From Planctomycetota bacterium (GTDB lineage: Bacteria; Planctomycetota; Phycisphaerae; UBA1845; UTPLA1), in contig JAATGM010000050.1 in assembly GCA_015654675.1 (NCBI GenBank), positions 1 through 64,000 on the forward strand: 64,000 nucleotides of DNA, read 5' to 3'. A program made the position numbers and the translations under genes. Position 1 is the first letter of the stretch. Each line of letters opens with the position of its first letter. Positions 18,347 to 26,151 of the stretch are shown piece after piece. A model generated the notes under the pieces. The model was not told the origin of the DNA. It did not search any database and worked only from the letters and a program-made list of their open reading frames with translations.

Positions 18347-18456
18347 GGGCGGCTCCGGGGTTGCGAAGTTCTGCGCGCCGCGCGGAATTTCGCACGCCGC
18401 GGAATACATAGTATGCGCCCCGAGCGGGGGTGCGTATAGTAGGCCGCGTGAACGCG

Positions 18457-19404
18457 ATGGAACGCATGATGGTCGTGGCGCTGGGCGGAAACGCGATTTC
18501 GCCGCCGGACGCCGAGGGGAATATCTCGCAACAATTCGACGCGGCGCGGACGAGCGCGGCGCGGATCGCCGACCTGATACAGGCCGGATACCAGCCGGTG
18601 ATCACGCACGGGAACGGGCCGCAGGTGGGGAACGTTCTGCGGCGAGTCGAACTGGCGGCGCACGAGCTTTACACGCTATCGCTGGACATCTGCGTGGCGG
18701 ATACGCAGAGCGGGATCGGCTACATGATCGGGCAGTGCGTGATGAACGAACTGCGGCGGCGCGGGGTGAATCGGCCGGTGGCGACGGTGGTGACTTGCGT
18801 GGAGGTGGAGCGCGACGATCCGGCGTTTGAGCGGCCGAGCAAGCCGATCGGGCGGTTCTATTCGGCGGATAAGGCCGGGGAGATGCAGGAGCAGTACGGT
18901 TGGCGGATGGTGGAGGACGCGGGGCGCGGGTATCGGCGCGTGGTTGCTTCGCCGATGCCGCGGCGGATCGTGGAGATGGAGACGATCCGGCGGATGGTGA
19001 TCGCGGGAGAGTTGCTGGTGGCGGCTGGCGGCGGCGGGATTCCGGTGGTGCGAGACGAGCGCGGAGAATTGAAGGGGGTTGATGCGATCATTGATAAGGA
19101 TCGGACGGCGGCGCTTTTGGCGGCGGGACTCGGGGCGCGGCTGCTGGTGATTGCGACGGAAGTGGATCGCGTGGCTATCGATTTTGGAAAGCCCAGTCAG
19201 CGCGCGGTTGAGCGGATGACGGTGGCGGAAGCGCGGAAACATTTACGCGACGGGCAGTTTCCGGCCGGGTCGATGGGGCCGAAGATTGAGGCGGCGGTGG
19301 AGTTTGTTTCGCGAGTGGAGGGGGGGCGGGTTTTGATTTGCGATCTGGCGGGGTTGGCTGAGGCGGGTGGGGGGAACGGCGGGACGTGGGTGGTGAGGGA
19401 GTAA
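18457..19404 (+). CDS. yqeA: Carbamate kinase
   Basis: About 315 residues. Signature motifs are VVALGGNAISPPDA at the start, ITHGNGPQVGNVLRRVELAA, the VAAGGGGIPVV nucleotide loop, and the DKDRTAALLA segment. The enzyme converts carbamoyl phosphate plus ADP into ATP, CO2 and ammonia. Together with the YgeW carbamoyltransferase this would be the ATP-yielding step of the block. I prefer the ATG at 18457 because codons before it have no homology to the family; the ATG at 18466 is also possible. The ArcC/YqeA assignment rests on the neighbourhood. Confidence 0.9.
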   Translation: MERMMVVALGGNAISPPDAEGNISQQFDAARTSAARIADLIQAGYQPVITHGNGPQVGNVLRRVELAAHELYTLSLDICVADTQSGIGYMIGQCVMNELRRRGVNRPVATVVTCVEVERDDPAFERPSKPIGRFYSADKAGEMQEQYGWRMVEDAGRGYRRVVASPMPRRIVEMETIRRMVIAGELLVAAGGGGIPVVRDERGELKGVDAIIDKDRTAALLAAGLGARLLVIATEVDRVAIDFGKPSQRAVERMTVAEARKHLRDGQFPAGSMGPKIEAAVEFVSRVEGGRVLICDLAGLAEAGGGNGGTWVVRE

Positions 19405-19409
19405 GTGAG

Positions 19410-20753
19410 TTAATCAGCGCCGGCTGCATTCTGCTTTGCATCGTGGGCTTCTGCGGTCTTCACAGCGTTCCGCACTGTCTGCTTCAGTTTCGCCCATCGT
19501 GTTGGACCCAGAACTCGCTTTATGAGTCTGACGTCACGCGAAAAATCTGGATCTTCTTCACGCCGGAGAAAATCGTCATAGCGGTAGATTAAGTCACGCT
19601 GAATGTTCCATGGCGGCTCCGCCTCAGTCAATCGGTCCGCGAGCTGGGCCAAGGAATCCGCCACGATTTGAGCGAGCGCGGGGTCGTCCTTGATCGAAGC
19701 ACGTAAGATCGCATCGATCAGGTCATCGAACGCAAATAGCTCGTTCGTTCGGAATACGATTCGCGCTTCAGCTCGCAGCTTTTTCATTGCTTCTGTAGTT
19801 TTCGCTTCGCGAATTGGGCGAATGGCGGATTCGAATAGTGCAAATTGTTCCGCGGTTTGCACGAATCTGTCACCCAATTGCGATGGGTCGAGTGCATTGA
19901 GTTCGCTTCGTGCAAGTTGAATTGTCTGAATCGCATTTAGGCTGGCGCTGATCGATATCGCCGACGCCGCGGCGAATCGTGCATCGGGCGAAAGCTTGTT
20001 GTTCGACACGCATGCTTGAAGAAAATCATCGATCTGCTCGGATCGCTTCAGTCGGCTTATTGCCTTGATGAGGTTGGCGGGTGACCGTCCTGGCGCGGCG
20101 CGCTGCAATTCGGTCAACGTCAATTTGCCGGTCGGTGCAAACTGAGACGTGTCGAGTTCTCCGGCGATTTCGTGGTGATAGGTGCAGGCCTGGTCCGCCG
20201 ACATCAGCCAGAGGTTCATCGCCAGTCGTTCCGAGTCTGAGAGGAGCGGCGTCGGTTTGGGGCGCATTTCCAGGTAGCCGGTGTCGCATACGAGCTGCCA
20301 CGCGAAATCGCCTTCGGTGATCCGCGACCCTACACACCCGCCGGGGAAACAGTCGTAGCATTCTCGACTCAATAGCTTAGCCCGCAGTGCCGGTAATGCG
20401 GCTGTTCGATCGGTTTGCGCCAGGCAATAGAGTCCCATTGCACGGACGATTGGATTGGAATCAGATATCAGTCGCTCATAGATTTTTGTGTCGCCGACGG
20501 AGCGAATTTCCTTGGAGAGCAGATAGAACGGACCCGGTTCGCCTCCATCGTAAACCGCACTGCCGGTCACGCGTTCAAGTTTTCTAGTCCTCGAGATTAA
20601 CTCGTCAGCGAGAGATGGACGACTTGAAGCGTCGCCCGCCAATGCGTAGGCGAATGCTGGGCCTGCAAGTAGAAACACGAGAAGCGTTGAGGCCAGGCGA
20701 TTGGGCGGCTGCAATGTCGGTAATCCGATTGACGACGCGTGAGTGCTTTTCAT
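19410..20753 (-). CDS. Exported helical protein of unknown function inside the purine block
   Basis: 447 residues starting with an N-terminal hydrophobic segment (LASTLLVFLLAGPAFAYALA) that reads as a signal peptide. The remainder is mostly alpha-helical with alternating Leu/Ala, reminiscent of HEAT-like repeats (NPIVRAMGLYCLAQ), but I cannot assign a family. One CYDCFPGGC cluster could form a disulfide or bind a metal. It converges with the carbamate kinase gene, with 5 bases between their stops. It does not look like part of the purine pathway and may be an insertion into the block. Confidence 0.6.
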   Translation of the reverse strand: MKSTHASSIGLPTLQPPNRLASTLLVFLLAGPAFAYALAGDASSRPSLADELISRTRKLERVTGSAVYDGGEPGPFYLLSKEIRSVGDTKIYERLISDSNPIVRAMGLYCLAQTDRTAALPALRAKLLSRECYDCFPGGCVGSRITEGDFAWQLVCDTGYLEMRPKPTPLLSDSERLAMNLWLMSADQACTYHHEIAGELDTSQFAPTGKLTLTELQRAAPGRSPANLIKAISRLKRSEQIDDFLQACVSNNKLSPDARFAAASAISISASLNAIQTIQLARSELNALDPSQLGDRFVQTAEQFALFESAIRPIREAKTTEAMKKLRAEARIVFRTNELFAFDDLIDAILRASIKDDPALAQIVADSLAQLADRLTEAEPPWNIQRDLIYRYDDFLRREEDPDFSRDVRLIKRVLGPTRWAKLKQTVRNAVKTAEAHDAKQNAAGAD

Positions 20754-20846
20754 GAGTGTGCTCCGTCAGTGGGCCGGATGCCGGATGGACAGCGATATGG
20801 TAGGCTGGGCCGTAGGAGTCAGGCAACTTGAGCGCGTTGTTGAGGA

Positions 20847-22091
20847 ATGCCAGTGTCGCTCGTCGGTAAGTTGGTTTGTGTGCAGTGTGGGGCGGAGTAT
20901 TCGGAGGACGGGGCTTGGACTTGTTCGAAGTGCGGGCCGGATGAGGGGATTCTCGACGTTCAATTTGACTTGGTGCGTGCGGCGAAGACTTTGACGCGGG
21001 CGGGGCTCGCGACTCGGACTCGGTCGCATTGGCGGTATCGCGAGTTGTTGCCGCTAGATGAGGCGTTTTGTCCGTCGGATGGGGATGTCGGGTGGACGCC
21101 TTTGATTGAGGCGCCGCGGTTGGCTGCGGCGCTCGGGATTGGGCGGTTGCGGTTGAAGGATGATGGGCGGAATCCGTCGGGGTCGTTCAAGGATCGGCCC
21201 AGCTCCGTCGGGGTGATGCGGGCTTTGCAGGAGGGGGCGAAGTCGATCGCGTGTGCTTCGACGGGGAATGCGGCGAGCAGTCTCGGGCGGGCGGCGGCTG
21301 CGGCGGGGATGTCTTGTTACATTTTTGTTCCGAAGAGCTGCCCGGATGGGAAGCTGGCGCAGTTGCTGGCTTATGGGGCGTGCGTGTTCAAGGTGATGGG
21401 GACGTACGCCGAGGCGTACGAGCTTTGTAATCAGGCCTGCCGCGAGTTTGGGTGGTACAACCGGAATTGCGCGATCAATCCTTATCTTGTTGAGGGGAAA
21501 AAGACGGGTGGGCTCGAGGTGGCCGAGCAGTGCGCGGATGATCCGCCGGATTGGGTGGCGGCGAGCGTTGGCGATGGTTGCTCGATTGCGGGAATGGCGA
21601 CGGGGATTGCGGAGATGAAGGCGGTGGGGGTTGTTTCGTGGTCGGCCAAGATGCTGGGGGTGCAGGCGGCGGGGGTTGCGCCGGTGGCGGAGGCGATGAA
21701 GACGGGACGGCTGGATCGCGCCGGCAGTGGGACAACCTATGCGGACAGCATCAACTGTCCGGTGCCGCGGAATTGGCGCAAGGCGGTGAATGCGGTGCGA
21801 GAGAGCGGCGGGGCGTATGTGACGGTGAGCGATGAGGAGATCATGGAGGCGGTACGGGCGACTGGTCGATTGACGGGAGTATTTGCTGAGCCGGCGGCGG
21901 CGACGAGCGTAGCGGGGATTGTTGCTGGTCGGCGGGCTGGGCTGCTCGACGGGAAGTCGTCGGTGGTGGCGATGATTACCGGGAACGGGTTGAAGGATAT
22001 TGCGGGGGCGCTGAAGGCGGTGGGTGGGCCGAATGAGATTCGGCCGGAGTTGGGCGAGGTGAGGCGAGTGGTGGAGGGGCGGAAGGGCTGA
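20847..22091 (+). CDS. Threonine-synthase-like PLP enzyme with N-terminal zinc ribbon
   Basis: 414 residues. The N-terminus has a zinc ribbon of two CxxC pairs (CVQCG...CSKCG), as in many bacterial threonine synthases. The PLP lysine lies in NPSGSFKDRPSSVGV, followed by the ACASTGNAASSLGRAAAAAG phosphate loop and VVAMITGNGLKD. Sequence alone says threonine synthase or a close fold-type II lyase. It sits 4 bases before an ssnA-like gene on the same strand. The position suggests it may act on an amino acid formed during purine breakdown, such as diaminopropionate, rather than in threonine synthesis. That is inference. GAGGA precedes the start, and a GTG 9 bases further in would also fit. Confidence 0.8.
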   Translation: MPVSLVGKLVCVQCGAEYSEDGAWTCSKCGPDEGILDVQFDLVRAAKTLTRAGLATRTRSHWRYRELLPLDEAFCPSDGDVGWTPLIEAPRLAAALGIGRLRLKDDGRNPSGSFKDRPSSVGVMRALQEGAKSIACASTGNAASSLGRAAAAAGMSCYIFVPKSCPDGKLAQLLAYGACVFKVMGTYAEAYELCNQACREFGWYNRNCAINPYLVEGKKTGGLEVAEQCADDPPDWVAASVGDGCSIAGMATGIAEMKAVGVVSWSAKMLGVQAAGVAPVAEAMKTGRLDRAGSGTTYADSINCPVPRNWRKAVNAVRESGGAYVTVSDEEIMEAVRATGRLTGVFAEPAAATSVAGIVAGRRAGLLDGKSSVVAMITGNGLKDIAGALKAVGGPNEIRPELGEVRRVVEGRKG

Positions 22092-22095
22092 CGCG

Positions 22096-23412
22096 ATGGC
22101 AATCGTGCTTTCGAATGCGCTGCTGGTTGATCTGGATCCGCCGCGGGTGGAGGCGGGGGCGATTCGGATTGATTCGGGGAAGATTGTGGCGCGGGCGGCT
22201 TCGATTACGCCGGCGGACGGGGATGAGGTCGTTAACTGCTTCGGGGCAGTGGTGATGCCCGGGCTGGTGAACGGGCATACGCATTTGTATTCGGCGCTGG
22301 CGGTGGGGATGCCTCCGCCTGCGAAGGCGCCGGCGAACTTTTTGGAGATTCTCAAGTTCGTCTGGTGGCGGTTGGATCAGGCGCTGGATGCTGAGTCGAT
22401 TGAGATGTCGGCGCGGCTCGGGGCGATGGATGCACTGAAGTGCGGAACGACGACTTTGATTGATCATCATGCTTCGCCGCTGGCAATCGAGGGGTCGCTG
22501 GAGCTTATTCGGAAGGGCGTTTCGACGGTCGGGGTGCGGGGCGTGCTTTGCTACGAGACGACGGATCGGCATGGGCCGGCCGGCGCGACGGCGGGGATTG
22601 AGGAGAACGAGCGGTTTCTAGCGGCTTGCGCGGGGCGAAAGGACGGTTTGTTTGCCGGGCTTGTCGGGGCACACGCGGCATTCACGCTGGAGGATGAACG
22701 GCTGGATCGGCTGGCGGCGCTGGCGGAGCAGTACAAGTCGGGCGTGCATATTCATGTGGCCGAGGATGGGTGCGATGAGGCGGCGTGCGTCGAGAAATAC
22801 AAGATTCCGCTGATTGAGCGGCTGGAGAAGCACGGGCTGTTGCGGGCCGGGTCGGTGTTTGCGCATGGGACGCATTTGTCGAAGGATGCGATTGAGAAGG
22901 TGAACGCGGCCGGGCTGACGATGGCGCATAATCCGCGGTCGAACATGAACAACGCGGTGGGATATGCGCCGGTGGCGGCGTTCAAGTGTCCGGTGATGCT
23001 GGGGACGGATGGGATCGGCGGCGACATGTTCGCCGAAGCGCGGGTGGCGTGGTTTGTTTCGCGGCATGAGCGGGCGGGGCTTTCGCCGGGGCAGATTGTA
23101 GGGATGCTGGTGGCGGCGGCGCGGCGGGCTTCGGCGGCGCTGGGCGTGACGCTGGGGAAGCTGGAGGTTGGGGCTGCGGCGGATGTGGTCGTGACGGACT
23201 ATGTACCGTTCACGGCGTTATCGGCAGACAATTTGGCGGGGAATTTGATTTTTGCAATGGGGTCGCTGCAGGTGCGGAGCGTGCTGGTCGGCGGGCGGTG
23301 GGAGGTGCTGGATCGGAAAGTGATGGCGATGGAGGAGGGGGATGTTCGCGGCGAGGCGGTCGGGGTGGCGAAGGGGTTGTGGGAGCGGATGGGGCAGATC
23401 GCGGTGGAGTGA
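22096..23412 (+). CDS. ssnA: SsnA-type metal-dependent aminohydrolase
   Basis: 438 residues with the chlorohydrolase/guanine-deaminase-like signature: MPGLVNGHTHLYSAL (HxH), TTLIDHHAS, GVHIHVAED, AHNPRSNMNNAVG, and MLGTDGIGGDM. All expected metal ligands are present. In E. coli, ssnA lies in the purine-catabolism locus, and its product is thought to deaminate or hydrolyse a ring or ring-opened intermediate. The gene begins 4 bases after the threonine-synthase-like gene, so both are likely one transcript. Its 3' end converges with the MocA gene. Confidence 0.85.
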   Translation: MAIVLSNALLVDLDPPRVEAGAIRIDSGKIVARAASITPADGDEVVNCFGAVVMPGLVNGHTHLYSALAVGMPPPAKAPANFLEILKFVWWRLDQALDAESIEMSARLGAMDALKCGTTTLIDHHASPLAIEGSLELIRKGVSTVGVRGVLCYETTDRHGPAGATAGIEENERFLAACAGRKDGLFAGLVGAHAAFTLEDERLDRLAALAEQYKSGVHIHVAEDGCDEAACVEKYKIPLIERLEKHGLLRAGSVFAHGTHLSKDAIEKVNAAGLTMAHNPRSNMNNAVGYAPVAAFKCPVMLGTDGIGGDMFAEARVAWFVSRHERAGLSPGQIVGMLVAAARRASAALGVTLGKLEVGAAADVVVTDYVPFTALSADNLAGNLIFAMGSLQVRSVLVGGRWEVLDRKVMAMEEGDVRGEAVGVAKGLWERMGQIAVE

Positions 23413-23438
23413 TTTCGGCGACCTCGATTCAGAGCGGA

Positions 23439-24041
23439 TCAAATGTTCGCTTCGTAGTCATTTGGGGTGTCGATGTCGCGGGTGATGGCGGGGGTGGGGC
23501 ATTCGATCAGCTGCAGTTTGTCGGGGTAGCGATGTGGGAGGGTGTTGAGGCCGGTGTCGGCTTCGCGGGAGTGGACGAAGTCGGCGAGGGGGGCGGGGAA
23601 GATGATGGGGTGGCCGCGCTTTTGGGCGCGCGATGCGATGACGATGTGGTCGGGGTTGGCGCGGAAGGCGTTGATACACGCGTTGAAGTCGGTGGTTGGG
23701 ATGCCGGGCTGGTCGGCGGGGCAGACCAGGTAGCCGTCGGTTGCTGCTGGTGGGGCTCGGTCGCGCCAGGCGTCGAGGGCGAGACGAATGGAGTCGATCA
23801 TTTCGCTGTCGGGGTCGGCGTTTACTATTGCGAATGCTTTGGGCGGGAATTGGGGTAGCTGCGCTTCTACCAATGGACTCACTGCAACGGCGATGCCTCG
23901 CACTTCGGCGGCGGCGAGGGGTTCGAGGACGGCGAGGAGCATGGGGCGGCCGGCGATGTCGAGGAGTTGTTTGGTTTTTCCCATGCGGCGGGATTGGCCG
24001 GCGGCGGGGACGATGGCGAAGACTCGTGGGGTCGTGCTCAT
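23439..24041 (-). CDS. mocA: Molybdenum cofactor cytidylyltransferase (MocA/YgfJ type)
   Basis: About 200 residues with the NTP-transferase start VFAIVPAAGQSRRMGKTKQL, the DQPG metal/nucleotide motif in VCPADQPGIPTTDF, and RGHPIIFP. The family attaches CMP to molybdopterin to make the cytosine dinucleotide cofactor used by some xanthine-dehydrogenase-family enzymes. That matches the two molybdenum hydroxylases further on. The ATG at 24041 overlaps the stop of the ygfK-like gene (ATGA), so the two are translationally coupled. Confidence 0.85.
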   Translation of the reverse strand: MSTTPRVFAIVPAAGQSRRMGKTKQLLDIAGRPMLLAVLEPLAAAEVRGIAVAVSPLVEAQLPQFPPKAFAIVNADPDSEMIDSIRLALDAWRDRAPPAATDGYLVCPADQPGIPTTDFNACINAFRANPDHIVIASRAQKRGHPIIFPAPLADFVHSREADTGLNTLPHRYPDKLQLIECPTPAITRDIDTPNDYEANI

Positions 24042-26008
24042 GACGCCCCTGCCCACGTCGCGTTCAGTTGATTAATTCGCGAGCGGTCGAGGATGCCGGT
24101 GTGGAGGTGGCGCATGGTGTGGTAGGCCCATGTGTTGAGGGTGTGGGTGGTGGGATTTCCGTTGAGGAATTGGATCGCTTTGGGGGTGTGATCGGATGCG
24201 GCGATCGCGGCTTCGACGACTTTGTCTCGGAAGGTGTTTGTTTTCGGAGTTAGTTGGAGCTCGAAGTGTTCGCCTTTGATGCGGCCTTTGATCCAGTTGG
24301 GACCGACGAGGAAGCCGTCGCGCGGGGCGGCGCGGTTCCAGGATTCTTCGGTGCCATAGAAGGCGGGTTTTTTTATGTAGGGGCCGCCGTATTCGGGGCA
24401 GAAGGTGTCGCAGTTGCCGCATTCGTTGCAAAAGTCGGCGTAGTTGGCGATCTGCATAGCTTCCTTGATCTCGAAGCGGCGCGGCGGGCCGGGCTTCCAT
24501 GAGCCGTCGGGGGCGATGATGAGGTCGTGGTAGTCGAATGCCACGAGCGGCGTGGGGTAGGTGAAGTTGGCGGCGTTGGGGCAGACGGGCATGCACTTGT
24601 CGCAGGTGACGCAGTCGAAGGTGACGAGGTGGGAGTCGATGCGTTTGGGGACGGCGCGGTTTTTTTCGGCGCGGTAGCGAGGATCGTTGCGGGTTCGCTC
24701 TGCCGCTCGGGTGGTGTTGGTCAGCGCGGCTTCGTGCACTGAAGTGCGGGCGTCGGGCGGTGCGGACTTCAGGATGAAGTCGTCAATACTTGTTGCGCCT
24801 AGTTTGCGCATTTCTGCCGCGAGCTTTTCCATGTAGCCGGGCAGGCGGCCGTAGCCGCCGGGGCGGAGGAGGTCGCTGCTGATGGTGATGGGGCAGAAGC
24901 CGCAGGCGACTGCTTGAGGGAAGTTCTGCTGGTCGATGCCGGCGGAGAACGAGATGGGGACGTCGGGACCGATGGCGCGGCGGAACTCGTCGGTGAGCGT
25001 CATGGTGATGACGTGCAGGGGTTGGCCGGAGAGGTACATGACTTTTTCGGCCGGCTTGAAGAAGTCGCGATGGTTGAGGACTTCGAGGGTGTTGGAGAAT
25101 TTGAAACCGACGCGGCGGTTGCGGGCGCGGCCGAACGCGAGCAGGCGTCGGGCGAGTTGGATGGACTCATCGAATGGGACTACGGCGGCGTAGGCGGTGG
25201 GGTTGATGGTGAGATCGGTAAAGCCGAGGACGTTGAAGAGGAGGTGTTCGAGTTTTTCTTTGCCCAGCGTGGGCGGGTTCATTTTGACGATGACGTCGAA
25301 GTCGCAGTCGGCGATGAGGAACTCGCAGATGCGTTCGATTTCGTCGGCGGGGCAGCCGTGAAACGTCGACAGGGTGATGCTGTCGGAGAGGTGGGTCGCG
25401 AAGGGGAGATCGCGGGCGGCGGCGAATTGTTGTGGGATTTCGGCGCGGAGTTTTTCGACGATGGGGCCGGCGTTGCGCATGCCGTCGAGGAAGCCGCGGA
25501 CTTTGGCGCTCTGGATACCTTTCAGGTCGTAGCCGACGCTGAGGTCGAGGATGTAGTCGCCGGGTTTGCCGTCGAGGGTGGCGTTGGTGTGGGGGTGGCT
25601 GCGGCGGAACATGTCGATGAGCATGGCGCCGGCGACGTATTCGCGAACAGAGTCGTGGACGAGGAGCTCCTGCGACCACTCGATGTTGTAGCCAACGTTT
25701 GTGAGGTCGATGCAGGGGCGGCCGATGGTGAGGGTGTCGTTGATCTGGACAGTCTTGAGTTCGAGGATGCGGCCGCCGGCTGCGTAGGAGAGGAGCAGGT
25801 TCTGGGCCATCTGGGTGTGGGGGCCGGCGGCTGGGCCCGAAGGATTTCCGGCGGACTTGCCGTGGAATGAGACGGACATGTCGGGCGCGTCGGGGCGCGG
25901 GAGGTACCACTTGCGGCGCGGGAGTTCGAAGAGGGCGTCTTGTCGTTGCGGCTCGATGAAGAGGCGGGTGACGAGGTCGGCGAACGGGGCGGGGATGAGC
26001 TCGGCCAT
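24038..26008 (-). CDS. ygfK: YgfK-like iron-sulfur protein, short form without the NAD(P)H/FAD module
   Basis: 656 residues. The N-terminal two-thirds are a dihydroorotate-dehydrogenase-like barrel (KTVQINDTLTIGRPCIDLTN, TFHGCPADEIERICEFLI, KMNPPTLGKEKLEHLL). Two [4Fe-4S] clusters follow: CVTCDKCMPVCP near residue 476 and CNECGNCDTFCP near residue 530. E. coli YgfK, called a selenate-reductase subunit but located in the purine locus, is about 1,030 residues and has an added pyridine-nucleotide oxidoreductase region. That region is missing here, so electrons must come from or go to another carrier. The gene shares a promoter region with the divergent xdhD-like gene. Confidence 0.8.
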   Translation of the reverse strand: MAELIPAPFADLVTRLFIEPQRQDALFELPRRKWYLPRPDAPDMSVSFHGKSAGNPSGPAAGPHTQMAQNLLLSYAAGGRILELKTVQINDTLTIGRPCIDLTNVGYNIEWSQELLVHDSVREYVAGAMLIDMFRRSHPHTNATLDGKPGDYILDLSVGYDLKGIQSAKVRGFLDGMRNAGPIVEKLRAEIPQQFAAARDLPFATHLSDSITLSTFHGCPADEIERICEFLIADCDFDVIVKMNPPTLGKEKLEHLLFNVLGFTDLTINPTAYAAVVPFDESIQLARRLLAFGRARNRRVGFKFSNTLEVLNHRDFFKPAEKVMYLSGQPLHVITMTLTDEFRRAIGPDVPISFSAGIDQQNFPQAVACGFCPITISSDLLRPGGYGRLPGYMEKLAAEMRKLGATSIDDFILKSAPPDARTSVHEAALTNTTRAAERTRNDPRYRAEKNRAVPKRIDSHLVTFDCVTCDKCMPVCPNAANFTYPTPLVAFDYHDLIIAPDGSWKPGPPRRFEIKEAMQIANYADFCNECGNCDTFCPEYGGPYIKKPAFYGTEESWNRAAPRDGFLVGPNWIKGRIKGEHFELQLTPKTNTFRDKVVEAAIAASDHTPKAIQFLNGNPTTHTLNTWAYHTMRHLHTGILDRSRINQLNATWAGAS

Positions 26009-26038
26009 GTGTTGACGCTTTCTTTCGATTCACTTTAT

Positions 26039-26055
26039 CCGTCCGGCGCGGACGG
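26039..26055. promoter_or_regulatory. Inverted repeat in the ygfK-xdhD divergent region
   Basis: CCGTCC at 26039-26044 and GGACGG at 26050-26055 flank GGCGC. It lies between the two divergent genes, about 30 bases from the ygfK start. It could be an operator or a small hairpin; no regulator is assigned. Confidence 0.3.
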
Positions 26056-26107
26056 GACAAATTGTGCGTCGGAATCGCAAGGTTAGAGGACGCGGCACGG
26101 CCGTTCA

Positions 26108-26137
26108 TTGCGAGAAGCGGCGTCGGGAACGTACAAT
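26108..26137 (+). promoter_or_regulatory. Sigma-70-like promoter for the xdhD-like gene
   Basis: TTGCGA at 26108-26113 and TACAAT at 26132-26137 are separated by 18 bases (4/6 and 5/6 matches to the consensus). The predicted transcript start, near 26144, would leave only about 8 bases before the ATG at 26152. That is too short for a normal ribosome site, and none is seen. Confidence 0.4.
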
Positions 26138-26151
26138 GTCGGTGGTGAAAT

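Noticed and set aside
21054-22355. 433-codon open frame on the minus strand
   Set aside because: Antisense to the threonine-synthase-like and ssnA genes; Arg/Pro/His-rich with no family motif.
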